NCBI GenBank assembly: GCA_036262075.1
Contig: DATAJO010000004.1
Location: 62,001-126,000, forward strand
Length of the DNA stretch: 64,000 nucleotides
Direction: 5' to 3'
Source: JACDBZ01 sp036262075
GTDB taxonomy: Bacteria > Chloroflexota > Limnocylindria > QHBO01
Below, piece by piece: positions 25,753 through 33,756 of the stretch. The notes under the pieces were generated by a model. That model was given only the letters and a program-made list of their open reading frames with translations, was not told the DNA's origin and made no database searches. The translations under genes and the position numbers were made by a program. The stretch's first letter is position 1. Every line of letters begins with the position of its first letter.

Positions 25753-26772
25753 ATGTCCTCGCCCCTCACCGTGCTCGACACGTTCCGCCGGCCGCTGCAT
25801 GACCTGCGGGTCAGCGTCACCGACCGATGCAACTTCCGCTGCATCTACTGCATGCCGAAGGAGGTCTTCGGCGCCGACCACGTCTTCCTGCCGCGGGCCG
25901 AGATCCTCGACTTCGAGGAGATCGAGCGCGTCGTGCGGGCCGGCGTGCAGCTCGGCGTGCGCAAGGTGCGGCTGACCGGCGGCGAGCCGCTCGTGCGGCG
26001 CAACCTCGAGACGCTCGTCGGCATGCTGGCGAACGTCGAGGGCGTCGAGGACCTGACCCTGACGACGAACGCCTCGCTGCTGGCCGCCAAGGCGCAGCTC
26101 CTGGCCGATGCGGGCCTCCACCGCGTCACCGTCTCGCTCGACGCGCTCGACGACGAGACGTTCATGCGCATGAACGACGTGCGCTTCCCGGTCCGCCGCG
26201 TGCTCGACGGGATCGAGGCCGCCCGCGAGGCCGGCCTGGGGCCCATCAAGCTCAACGCCGTCATCCGCCGCGGGCTCAACGAACACGCCATCCTCGACCT
26301 GGCCGATCGCTTCCGCGGGACCGATACCGTCGTCCGCTACATCGAGTACATGGACGTCGGCACCTCGAACGGCTGGCGCCTCGACGACGTCGTGCCGGCC
26401 GCGGAGATCGTGTCGACGATCAACGCCCGCTGGCCGCTCGAGCCGGTCGACGCCGCCTACCGCGGCGAGGTCGCCTCGCGCTACCGCTACCGGGATGGCG
26501 CCGGCGAGATCGGCGTCATCACCAGCGTCACCCAGCCGTTCTGCGCCGATTGCACCCGTGCCCGCCTCTCGGCCGACGGGCAGCTCTACACCTGCCTGTT
26601 CGCCACCGGCGGCCACGACCTGCGGGCCGTCCTCCGCTCCGGCGCCACCGACGACGAGGTCCTCGAGGCGATCCGCACCATCTGGACCGGGCGTTCCGAC
26701 CGCTACTCCGAGCTGCGGACGCTCGACACCGTCGACCTGCCGAAGGTGGAGATGAGCTTCATCGGCGGGTGA
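25753..26772 (+). CDS. moaA: GTP 3',8-cyclase (molybdenum cofactor biosynthesis)
   Basis: This 339-aa radical-SAM enzyme carries out the first step of molybdopterin synthesis. The N-terminal cluster motif is CNFRCIYCM, the GGEP motif is present (LTGGEPLVRR), the C-terminal [4Fe-4S] cluster region is PFCADCTRARLSADGQLYTC, and the protein ends in the essential Gly-Gly. The ATG at 25753 gives the normal family length; an in-frame GTG at 25723 is an alternative. No other moa or moe gene is in the window, but the convergent xdhC gene next door is also a Mo-enzyme accessory factor. Confidence 0.95.
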   Translation: MSSPLTVLDTFRRPLHDLRVSVTDRCNFRCIYCMPKEVFGADHVFLPRAEILDFEEIERVVRAGVQLGVRKVRLTGGEPLVRRNLETLVGMLANVEGVEDLTLTTNASLLAAKAQLLADAGLHRVTVSLDALDDETFMRMNDVRFPVRRVLDGIEAAREAGLGPIKLNAVIRRGLNEHAILDLADRFRGTDTVVRYIEYMDVGTSNGWRLDDVVPAAEIVSTINARWPLEPVDAAYRGEVASRYRYRDGAGEIGVITSVTQPFCADCTRARLSADGQLYTCLFATGGHDLRAVLRSGATDDEVLEAIRTIWTGRSDRYSELRTLDTVDLPKVEMSFIGG

Positions 26773-26780
26773 AGCTGCGC

Positions 26781-26795
26781 AGGTTCGCCGAACCT
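26781..26795. repeat. Perfect 7-bp palindrome after moaA
   Basis: AGGTTCG C CGAACCT lies 9 bp after the moaA stop. It may be a minor 3' hairpin or an operator, but no T-tract follows. Confidence 0.4.
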
Positions 26796-26923
26796 CTGCC
26801 CGAGCGGGGGTTCCGGTGCGGTTTCGGCGATGTATCGCCCTCTGGGCGCGCCAGGGCACCGATCGATCGGCGGCCCGCAGCCGGGGCGAGCGCGCGAACC
26901 GGCCCGTCCCGCGCGCGAACCGA

Positions 26924-27061
26924 CCAGATTCCCACCAGGTGAGCGTTAACGCCGCCGATGCGGCTCGAACGTGCCAAATTCCCGCTCAGTGAGCACCAGG
27001 GCCCGAATCAGACCGTTCGGAGCCGCGCCGAGCGCGTAACGCTCACTCCACGGGAATCTGG
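26924..27061. repeat. Three REP-like units CCARATTCCC-N5-GTGAGC
   Basis: Unit 1 (26924-26952, plus) is CCAGATTCCC, 5 nt, GTGAGCGTTA. Unit 2 (26974-26996, plus) is CCAAATTCCC, 5 nt, GTGAGC. Unit 3 (27034-27061) is the same as unit 1 but on the minus strand. Both halves and the 5-nt spacing are conserved while the spacer sequence is not. Units 1 and 3 can pair to form a long stem. Their position between convergent genes resembles extragenic palindromic repeats. Confidence 0.7.
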
Positions 27062-27134
27062 CAGCTTCGTGAGGCCAGGCGGCCCGAGCGCGGGCCCTGG
27101 GCGAGTGCCGGCACCACGAGCCGCCGCTCAGCCC

Positions 27135-28154
27135 CTAGCCGTGGATCGGGCCGGAGCGCTCGCGCAGCGGGCCGCCGCCACGGCCGTGGAGCGTGGCGAG
27201 GATCTCGGCCACGATCGAGGTCGCGACCTGCTCGGCCCCATCGGCGCCGATGTCCAGGCCGGCCGGCGCGTGGATGACCGCGGCGTCCGCCTCGGAGGGC
27301 GGCGACTGAATCTCGCCGAGGAGCCGCTCGGTCCGGTCGCGCGGGCCGAGGACGCCGAGGTACGTCACGCCGCGACCGAGGAAGCCGCCGAGGAACGAGG
27401 CGTCGCGCAGGTAGTCGTGGCTCATGATCACGACCGCGGTCCATTCGCCGGCACCGGTCGCATCGGCGGCATCGGCAGGCTCGGCGTCGAGGAGGCGCGC
27501 GCCGGGGAAGCGCTCGGGGCGCAGCCACGAGCGACGCGGGTCGACGACGTCGACGCGCCAGCCCTGGCGCAGCGCCGCGGCGACGAGCGGCCCGGCATCG
27601 GGGCCGGCGCCGCAGATGACGAGGTGGAGCGGCGGCAGGATCGGGTCGAGGACGCTGTCGCCGACGATCGTCGGGCGGCCGTGGGCGACGGCCAGCGCCG
27701 CTCGCTCGCCGAGCGCATCGGCCTCGGTGGCGGTCAGCCGGCGGCGGCTGCCGTCGAGCCCGGTGAGGAAGTACGCGGCCTTGCCGTCCTCGCGGGCGGC
27801 GACGAGCGCGTCGATCGTCTCGGCCGCCATCGACGGCGGCTCGGCGAGGAGCTGGATGACGCCGCGACAGCCCAGGCCGAGGCCCCACAGCTCGTCGCCC
27901 TCGGCGGAATGGTCGATCGTGACCATCACCGGCCCGTCGATCTGGATCGCCTCCCGGGCGAGGCGCGCGGCCTCGTCCTCGAGACAGCCCCCGGAGATCA
28001 GCCCGACCGGGTGGCCCTCGGCCGGGACGAGCAGCCGCGCCCCGGGACGGCGGTACGACGACCCCTTGACGGACACCACGGTCGCCAGCGCCAGCGGCTG
28101 GCCCTCGGCGCGCAGGCGGCGCGCCGCATCGAGCACCTCATCGATCTCACTCAT
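27135..28154 (-). CDS. XdhC/CoxI-family accessory protein
   Basis: This 339-aa protein belongs to the XdhC family, which binds and sulfurates or inserts molybdenum cofactor for xanthine dehydrogenase/CO dehydrogenase-type enzymes. The N-terminal domain has TVVSVKGSSYRRPGARLLV, LISGGCLEDEAA and a C-terminal Rossmann domain (LVICGAGPDAGPLVAAALRQGW, MSHDYLRDASFL, YLGVLGPRDRTERLL). The start at 28154 is 7 nt downstream of a TAGAGT box. The structural Mo-enzyme subunits are not present in the window, although the neighbouring GlcD oxidase shares a short divergent promoter. Confidence 0.9.
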   Translation of the reverse strand: MSEIDEVLDAARRLRAEGQPLALATVVSVKGSSYRRPGARLLVPAEGHPVGLISGGCLEDEAARLAREAIQIDGPVMVTIDHSAEGDELWGLGLGCRGVIQLLAEPPSMAAETIDALVAAREDGKAAYFLTGLDGSRRRLTATEADALGERAALAVAHGRPTIVGDSVLDPILPPLHLVICGAGPDAGPLVAAALRQGWRVDVVDPRRSWLRPERFPGARLLDAEPADAADATGAGEWTAVVIMSHDYLRDASFLGGFLGRGVTYLGVLGPRDRTERLLGEIQSPPSEADAAVIHAPAGLDIGADGAEQVATSIVAEILATLHGRGGGPLRERSGPIHG

Positions 28155-28161
28155 CGACCCC

Positions 28162-28167
28162 ACTCTA
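28162..28167 (-). promoter_or_regulatory. Leaderless -10 box TAGAGT (minus)
   Basis: TAGAGT on the minus strand lies 7 nt before the xdhC ATG. It faces the GlcD promoter within the same 44-bp gap. Confidence 0.55.
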
Positions 28168-28186
28168 GCGAAGCGCGCCGCTCGCG

Positions 28187-28192
28187 TACGAT
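28187..28192 (+). promoter_or_regulatory. Leaderless -10 box TACGAT
   Basis: TACGAT lies 6 nt before the GTG at 28199. Confidence 0.55.
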
Positions 28193-28198
28193 CGGCCC

Positions 28199-29572
28199 GT
28201 GAGCGACGCCTTCCTCGCCGACCTGCGGACCGAGCTGCCGGAGCTCCGGCTGCTCACCGAGCCGATCGACCGCGAGTCGTATCGGCGCGACGAGACCGCC
28301 CATCACCAGCCGGGGCTGCCGCTGGCGGTCGCCCTGCCGGCAACGACGAACGAAGTGGCGGGGATCCTGCGCGTCGCGACCCGCCACCGGGTGCCGGTCG
28401 TGCCGCGCGGCGCGGGCACCGGCCTGTCGGGCGGCTCGGCCGGCGTCGACGGGGCGCTGACGGTGGCGCTGACCCGGATGGACCGGATCCTCGAGATCGA
28501 CCGCGACAACCTCGTGGCCGTCGTCCAGCCCGGCGTCATCAACGCCGACCTCAAGGCGGCCGTCGCGAACGAAGGCCTGTTCTACGCGCCCGACCCGGCC
28601 AGCTACGAGTCCTGCTCGATCGGCGGCAATATCGGCACCAACGCCGGCGGGCTGTGCTGCGTGAAGTACGGCGTCACCCGCGAGGCGGTCCTCGGGCTCG
28701 AGGTCGTCCTCGCCGACGGCCGGGTCATCCGCACCGGCGGCCGCAACGTGAAGGACGTCGCCGGCTATGCGCTGACCCACCTGTTCGTCGGCTCGCAGGG
28801 CACCCTCGGGATCGTGACCGAGGCGACGCTCCGCCTCCGGCCGGCTCCACCGCCGAAGCGCACCCTGCTCGCCTTCTTCGCCACGCTCGAGGCGGCCGGT
28901 GACGCGGTCGGGCGCATGGCGCGGGCGGGGCTCGAGCCGTGCACGCTCGAGCTCATGGACCGGGTGACGATCGCCGCGGTCGACGACTGGCACTCCCTGG
29001 GCCTCGACCGCAGTGCCGCCGCGCTGCTCCTCGTCGAGTCGGATCGGCCCGGCGAGGCAGCCGACGTCGAGCTGGCCGGCGCCGATCAATGCTGCACCGA
29101 TGCCGGCGCCACCTCGGTCGTCCGCGCCACCGACCCGATGGAGGCCGATTGGCTGCGCCAGGTTCGACGCCTCGCCTTCCGCGCCATGGAGCGCCTCGGG
29201 GTGGCCCGCATGGAGGACGTCGGCGCGCCGCGCGCCCGCCTGGCGGAGCTGCTGCGCGCGATCGAGCGCGTCGCGGCCGCGCACGACGTGCGCTGCGGGA
29301 CGTTCGGCCACGCCGGCGACGGCAACCTCCACCCGACGTTCGTCTGGGACCGCGGCGACACGGCGGCCGAGGAGCGCGCCCACGCCGCGTGCGAGGAGCT
29401 CTACCGGGCCGCGATCGCGCTGGGCGGGACGGTCACCGGCGAGCACGGCATCGGCGCCGCGCGACGCGCGTTCCTCGAGGCGCAGGTCGGGCCTGATGCG
29501 GTCGAGGTCATGCGTTCGGTGAAACGGGCGCTCGACCCGCTGGGGATCCTCAACCCGGGAAAGGTGGTCTAG
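28199..29572 (+). CDS. FAD-linked oxidase, GlcD-like (glycolate/D-lactate)
   Basis: This 457-aa flavoenzyme of the vanillyl-alcohol-oxidase superfamily has the FAD-binding PCMH domain (VVPRGAGTGLSGGSAG, SCSIGGNIGTNAGGLCCVKYG, GRNVKDVAGYALTHLFVGSQGTLGIVTEATL). The C-terminal FAD oxidase domain has the HAGDGNLHPTF, GTVTGEHGIG and LDPLGILNPGK motifs. Likely substrates are 2-hydroxy acids such as glycolate or D-lactate. No glcE or glcF genes follow. A second paralogue lies at 30.4 kb. The stop overlaps that of the convergent hydrolase. Confidence 0.9.
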   Translation: MSDAFLADLRTELPELRLLTEPIDRESYRRDETAHHQPGLPLAVALPATTNEVAGILRVATRHRVPVVPRGAGTGLSGGSAGVDGALTVALTRMDRILEIDRDNLVAVVQPGVINADLKAAVANEGLFYAPDPASYESCSIGGNIGTNAGGLCCVKYGVTREAVLGLEVVLADGRVIRTGGRNVKDVAGYALTHLFVGSQGTLGIVTEATLRLRPAPPPKRTLLAFFATLEAAGDAVGRMARAGLEPCTLELMDRVTIAAVDDWHSLGLDRSAAALLLVESDRPGEAADVELAGADQCCTDAGATSVVRATDPMEADWLRQVRRLAFRAMERLGVARMEDVGAPRARLAELLRAIERVAAAHDVRCGTFGHAGDGNLHPTFVWDRGDTAAEERAHAACEELYRAAIALGGTVTGEHGIGAARRAFLEAQVGPDAVEVMRSVKRALDPLGILNPGKVV

Positions 29573-30372
29573 CGCCCCCGGTTGGCGTCCAGGAACTCGC
29601 GCAGGACCGCGTTGAAGCGCTCGGGGTGCTCGAGGTTGACCATGTGCGCCGACGCGAACTCCTCGAGCCGCGCGCCCGGGACCGATCGGGCCAGGAAGCG
29701 CATCGCGTCGACCGTGCCCGGGTCGTCGAGCGTGCCGAGCATGACGAGCAGCGGCGCCCGGAGCTCGCCGAGGCGGCCGACGGCCGGAGGATCGAGCGGC
29801 TGGGGCTTGCCCTCCTCCTTCTCGGCGCGGTAGTTGTCGAGGACCCAGTCGTGGACCCGGCGCCGCACCTCGGGCACGCGGTCGGGTGACTGGCCCGGGC
29901 CGTCGGCCCAGAACGCCGTCTCCCACTCCGACAGCGCCTCCCACTCCCTGCGCCGCCACAGCTCCTCGACCGGCTCCCATGTCGCGGGCGGCAGCTCGGC
30001 CGGCGACTCGTAGCCGCCGACGCCGCCGGCGACGACCGTCAGCGAGCGGACGCGCCCCGGGAACTCGATCGCGAAGTCGAGGGCGATCTGGCCGCCGCGC
30101 GACAGCCCCACGAGATGCGCCGACCGCTCGCCGAGCGCGTCGAGCAGCGCGGCGATATCGGCCCGGTTCGAGAACTCGACGCCCTCGGTCTCGGTCTCGC
30201 CGAAGCCGCGCGTGTCGTGGCGGATGACCCGGTAGGCGTCGCGCAGCGCGGCAACCTGGTCGTCCCACATCCGGCGGTTCGCGACGCCGGCATGGACGAG
30301 GAGCACGGCCTCGCCGGCACCGTCCACGTCGTGGGCGATGCGCGCGCCGCCGGTCTCCAGGAACTCGGTCAT
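29569..30372 (-). CDS. Alpha/beta hydrolase
   Basis: This 267-aa single-domain alpha/beta hydrolase has the nucleophile elbow GLSRGGQIA (Ser ~97), the oxyanion region LVHAGVANRRMW, the Asp in TLDDPGTV, and the His in SAHMVNLEHPE. The family includes 3-oxoadipate enol-lactonase and various esterases; the substrate is unknown. The start at 30372 follows TAGGGT by 7 nt. It sits between two GlcD-like oxidases, but on the opposite strand to the first. Confidence 0.87.
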   Translation of the reverse strand: MTEFLETGGARIAHDVDGAGEAVLLVHAGVANRRMWDDQVAALRDAYRVIRHDTRGFGETETEGVEFSNRADIAALLDALGERSAHLVGLSRGGQIALDFAIEFPGRVRSLTVVAGGVGGYESPAELPPATWEPVEELWRRREWEALSEWETAFWADGPGQSPDRVPEVRRRVHDWVLDNYRAEKEEGKPQPLDPPAVGRLGELRAPLLVMLGTLDDPGTVDAMRFLARSVPGARLEEFASAHMVNLEHPERFNAVLREFLDANRGR

Positions 30373-30379
30373 GGTCCCC

Positions 30380-30385
30380 ACCCTA
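30380..30385 (-). promoter_or_regulatory. Leaderless -10 box TAGGGT (minus)
   Basis: TAGGGT on the minus strand lies 7 nt before the hydrolase ATG at 30372. Confidence 0.5.
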
Positions 30386-30408
30386 CGCCCCGAACCGGCC
30401 GCAGCGTG

Positions 30409-31776
30409 TCAGGAATCCGCCGGCAGCAGGACGCCGGGATTGAGGATGCCGAGCGGGTCGAGCGCCGCCTTGATCGCGCGCATCGCGGCCACCGCCTCGG
30501 GCCCGCGGTCACGCTCGAGCCAGCCCACCTTCGCCCGCCCGATGCCGTGCTCGGCGCTGATGCTGCCGCCGAGCTCGAGGACGAGGGCGAGGACGGCGTC
30601 GTCGACGCGCTCGTCCTCCGGGGCCGGACCGAGGATGTTGACGTGGACGTTGCCGTCGCCGACGTGCCCGTAGCAGATGGTCCGTGCGTTCGGGTCGGCA
30701 TCGGCTGCGACGACGGGCGCGCGCTCGACGAGCGTCGCGTACCGGGCCGCGGGCACCGACACGTCGAGCTTGTGCGGAATGCCCTCGGCGTTCACCGACT
30801 CGGTGTGCCGCTCGCGCAGCTGCCAGAGCCGATGCCGGCCGCGCGGATCGGAGGCGACCGCCGCCGCCTCGTCGTCGACGCCGAGCGCCTCGAGCGCTCC
30901 CAGCAGCTCGTCGGTGGGGTCGGCGGCGTCGGAGCCGGCCTCCACGAGCAGGTAGGCCGGGCGCCGGCCGGGGAACGGCGGCGCGACCCGGGCGTGGCGC
31001 ATGACGAGCTCGAGGCCGGCATCGGTGAACAGCTCGAGGGCCAGGATCGAGGCGAGCTCGCGGCGCAGCCGGCCGGCGGCGGCGACGGCGGAGGCCGCGT
31101 CGGCGAATCCGACGACCGCGACCGCCCGCTGGGCGAGCGGCGGGACGAGCCGGAGCCGCACGCGCGTGACGACCGCCAGCGTCCCCTCCGAGCCGGCGAG
31201 GAGCCCCGCCAGGTCGTAGCCGGTGTTGTCCTTCGGCATGCCCGGCAGGCGGCGGAGCACGGTGCCATCGGCGAGGACGGCCTCGAAGCCGATGAGCTGG
31301 CGGCGCATCGGCCCGTGGCGCAGGACGTTCACGCCGCCCGCGTTCGCCGCCACCATCCCGCCGATGGTGGCCGAGTCGCGGGCCGCGAGGTCGACCCCGA
31401 CGTCCCAGCCGGCCCGCCGGACCCGCTCCTGGACCGCGGTCAGCGTGGCGCCGGCACCGACGGTGACCTCCCCCGCCTCGGCGTCGAGGTCCTGGATCGC
31501 CTTCAGCCGCAGGGTCGACAGGACGACCTCGCCGTCCCAGGGCACCGATCCCCCGACGAGCCCGGTGTTCCCGCCCTGTGGCACGACCGCGACGGCCGCA
31601 TCGGCGCAGGCGCGGAGGACGGCGGCCACCTCCTCGACGTTCTTCGGACGGACGACCGCGAGGGCGGTCCCCGAGAATCGGCGCGTCCAGTCCGTCTCGT
31701 ACGACGCGCGCATCACCGCATCGGTCAGGCAGTGCTGATGACCGACGATTCCGCGCAGCGTGTCGAGGAAGCCCAT
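30409..31776 (-). CDS. FAD-binding oxidase, D-lactate dehydrogenase/GlcD type
   Basis: This 455-aa paralogue of the 28.2 kb gene has PCMH motifs PQGGNTGLVGGSVP, DSATIGGMVAANAGGVNVLRHG and GLLAGSEGTLAVVTRV, and C-terminal motifs YGHVGDGNVHVN, SAEHGIGRAK and LDPLGILNPGV. It lies in the D-2-hydroxyacid dehydrogenase branch (D-lactate or 2-hydroxyglutarate). The ATG at 31776 is preferred to the GTG at 31782, because TAGCAT lies 6 nt upstream of it and would overlap the GTG's context. It is divergent from the BON-domain gene. Confidence 0.89.
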   Translation of the reverse strand: MGFLDTLRGIVGHQHCLTDAVMRASYETDWTRRFSGTALAVVRPKNVEEVAAVLRACADAAVAVVPQGGNTGLVGGSVPWDGEVVLSTLRLKAIQDLDAEAGEVTVGAGATLTAVQERVRRAGWDVGVDLAARDSATIGGMVAANAGGVNVLRHGPMRRQLIGFEAVLADGTVLRRLPGMPKDNTGYDLAGLLAGSEGTLAVVTRVRLRLVPPLAQRAVAVVGFADAASAVAAAGRLRRELASILALELFTDAGLELVMRHARVAPPFPGRRPAYLLVEAGSDAADPTDELLGALEALGVDDEAAAVASDPRGRHRLWQLRERHTESVNAEGIPHKLDVSVPAARYATLVERAPVVAADADPNARTICYGHVGDGNVHVNILGPAPEDERVDDAVLALVLELGGSISAEHGIGRAKVGWLERDRGPEAVAAMRAIKAALDPLGILNPGVLLPADS

Positions 31777-31782
31777 GGCCAC

Positions 31783-31788
31783 ATGCTA
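31783..31788 (-). promoter_or_regulatory. Leaderless -10 box TAGCAT (minus)
   Basis: TAGCAT on the minus strand lies 6 nt before the ATG at 31776. Confidence 0.5.
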
Positions 31789-31818
31789 CCGGCACGCTAC
31801 TTGCGCCTCGCATCACGC

Positions 31819-32286
31819 ATGGAGATGCGGGACGAGGACCGGCTGCCGCTGCCGTCGGAGGACGAGGGCGACCTGATCGAGGAGCCGCCCGAGGGGATCA
31901 CGGACGATCCGCTCGTCGCGGTGGAGGAGGGCGTGCCGTACGACCCGCCCGTCGACCGCGTGATCGACCCGAGCGGTGAGCACGGCGGCCCCGACGTCGC
32001 CGGCGTCGGAGCCGATGACGACGAGGAGCTCGAGCGCGAGGACGCCATCCAGCTGCCGGACGGCGAGCCCCCGTCCGACGACGAGCTCACGGCGGACGTG
32101 CTCGAGGCGCTCCGCGCGTCCGACGTGACGGCCGGCGACCGGCTGCGGGTCAGGGCGGAGGGTGGCCGCGTCATCGTCCGCGGCCAGGTCGAGTCGGTCG
32201 ACGTGCTCGACGAGATCCTCGGGATCATCGCCGACGTACCGGGCGTGGAGGAGGTGATCGACGAGGTCGAGATCGAGGGCCTCTGA
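31819..32286 (+). CDS. BON-domain protein with acidic N-terminus
   Basis: This ~155-aa soluble protein has an acidic, Pro-rich first ~95 residues (many Asp/Glu, no signal peptide) followed by a BON-like domain at ~96-155 (RVRAEGGRVIVRGQVESVDVLDEIL, VPGVEEVIDEVE). BON domains (OsmY-like) bind membranes or ligands such as phospholipid. The ATG at 31819 or 31825 is plausible; the start is uncertain because there is no clear SD. It ends just before the argH operator. Confidence 0.7.
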   Translation: MEMRDEDRLPLPSEDEGDLIEEPPEGITDDPLVAVEEGVPYDPPVDRVIDPSGEHGGPDVAGVGADDDEELEREDAIQLPDGEPPSDDELTADVLEALRASDVTAGDRLRVRAEGGRVIVRGQVESVDVLDEILGIIADVPGVEEVIDEVEIEGL

Positions 32287-32305
32287 CTCCGCCACGGCTC
32301 CGCAT

Positions 32306-32340
32306 TGCATGACCATGCGCCCGGAGCGTATGATCATGCG
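32306..32340 (+). promoter_or_regulatory. Tandem ARG boxes overlapping the argH promoter
   Basis: Two near-palindromes, TGCATGACCATGCG (32306-32319) and CGTATGATCATGCG (32327-32340), are centred exactly 21 bp apart, the classical spacing of ArgR operator pairs. The second covers the TATGAT -10 box. The same motif recurs upstream of argC, and argR is encoded at 63.2 kb. Confidence 0.8.
32329..32334 (+). promoter_or_regulatory. -10 box TATGAT of argH
   Basis: TATGAT lies 9 nt before the ATG at 32344, inside the second ARG box, so ArgR binding would occlude RNA polymerase. Confidence 0.6.
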
Positions 32341-32343
32341 TCC

Positions 32344-33756
32344 ATGACCCATGACCCCTCGCACGCCGATGCTTCGCGCCCGCTCTGGGGCAGCCGGGTT
32401 CGCGCCGGGCTGACGCCGGTGGCGCTCGCCCTGTCCAGCTCCACGACCGAGGATCGGCCGCTCGCGCCGTACGACGTCGAGGCCAGCCGGGCGCACCTCG
32501 GCGAGCTCGAGCGGCTCGGCCTCCTCGACGCCGCGGGCCGCCAGCGCCTCGACGACGCGCTCGGCTCGGTGGCTGAGGCCATCGCCGACGGGACCTTCGC
32601 CTGGAGCGAGGAGCACGAGGACGTGCACATGAACGTCGAGGCCGCGGTGCGGGCCGCAGCGGGTCCCGAGCTCGCCGGCCAGCTCCAGGCCGGGCGGAGC
32701 CGGAACGAGGAGGTCGTCACCGACGAGCGGCGCTGGCTAATCGACGCCGTCGAGCGGCTCGACGCGGCGGTGCGGAGCCTCCAGGCGACGCTCCTCGACC
32801 GCGCCGAGGAGCACGTTGACACCGTCGTCCCAGCCCACACCCACACCCAGCCCGCGCAGCCGACCCTGCTCGCCCATCACTTCCTCGCCCACGTCGAGAT
32901 GCTGGAGCGCGATCGCGGACGCCTGGCCGATGCGGCGGATCGCGCGAACGCCTCCCCCGCCGGATCCGGCGCCGCGGTCGGCAGCGGCCTGCCGCTCGAC
33001 CGCGAGGCGGTCGCCGCGCGGCTCGGCTTCGCGACGATCACCCGCAACAGCCTGGATGCGGTCGCCGACCGCGACTACGCCGTCGAGCTGACGGCGGCCT
33101 GCGCGATGGCCATGGTCCACCTCTCGCGCCTCGCCGCCGACTTCGTGGCCTGGTCGACGCCGTACTACCGCTTCGCGCGCATCGGCGACGGCCACGCCAC
33201 CGGCAGCTCGATGCTGCCGCACAAGCGGAACCCGGACGTGGCCGAGCTCGTTCGCGGCCGAGCCGCACGGGCGCAGGCCGACCTCCACGCCGTGCTGGCC
33301 GTCCAGTCCGGGCTGCCACTCGGCTACCACCGCGACCTCCAGGAGACCCGCGCGCCGATGCAGCGCGCCGTCGCCGACCTCGAGCTGTGCCTCGCCGCGA
33401 TCGACGGCATGGTGCGCGACACCGCGTTCGACGTCGCCGCCATGGACGCCGCGGCCCGCGGCGGCCACGCGCTGGCCACCGCCCTCGCCGAGCGGCTGCT
33501 CCGTGCCGGCGTGCCGTTCCGCGACGCCCACTGGCGCATCGGCGAGCTCGTGGCCGAGGCGGAGGCCGCCGGCTGCGACGTCACCGAGCTGCCGGCCGAC
33601 CGGCTGCGCAGCGCGTTGCCCGAGATCGCCGACCACGACCCGATCGTTCCGACCCTGGCGGAGGCGCTCGCCGCCGCCGACCTTCCCGGAGGGACCGCGC
33701 CGAACCGCGTGCGCGCCGCCCTCGCCGACGCCCGCGAAAGGATTGCCACCCGATGA
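32344..33756 (+). CDS. argH: Argininosuccinate lyase
   Basis: This 470-aa member of the fumarase/aspartase superfamily splits argininosuccinate into arginine and fumarate. Diagnostic positions are HEDVHMNVEAA, QAGRSRNEEV, HTHTQPAQPTL (catalytic His) and the signature GSSMLPHKRNPD with the catalytic Ser. The start at 32344 lies right after the ARG boxes and is the first Met that is not in operator sequence. It heads argH-argG/A-argF, an order opposite to the usual argG-argH, and the stop overlaps the next ATG (ATGA). Confidence 0.96.
   Translation: MTHDPSHADASRPLWGSRVRAGLTPVALALSSSTTEDRPLAPYDVEASRAHLGELERLGLLDAAGRQRLDDALGSVAEAIADGTFAWSEEHEDVHMNVEAAVRAAAGPELAGQLQAGRSRNEEVVTDERRWLIDAVERLDAAVRSLQATLLDRAEEHVDTVVPAHTHTQPAQPTLLAHHFLAHVEMLERDRGRLADAADRANASPAGSGAAVGSGLPLDREAVAARLGFATITRNSLDAVADRDYAVELTAACAMAMVHLSRLAADFVAWSTPYYRFARIGDGHATGSSMLPHKRNPDVAELVRGRAARAQADLHAVLAVQSGLPLGYHRDLQETRAPMQRAVADLELCLAAIDGMVRDTAFDVAAMDAAARGGHALATALAERLLRAGVPFRDAHWRIGELVAEAEAAGCDVTELPADRLRSALPEIADHDPIVPTLAEALAAADLPGGTAPNRVRAALADARERIATR

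Larger units (their letters stand above)
26773..27134. other. 362-bp convergent intergenic region with repeat units
   Basis: This non-coding stretch separates the convergent genes moaA and xdhC. It contains the palindrome at 26781-26795 and three copies of a REP-like unit at 26924-27061. Otherwise it is GC-rich sequence rich in GCGAACCG words. Because both flanking genes end here, promoter function for them is unlikely. Confidence 0.7.

Noticed and set aside
26924..27061. Integron attC or CRISPR array
   Set aside because: There are only three units in mixed orientation with unequal spacing, no integrase or cas genes, and the attC core consensus is not matched.
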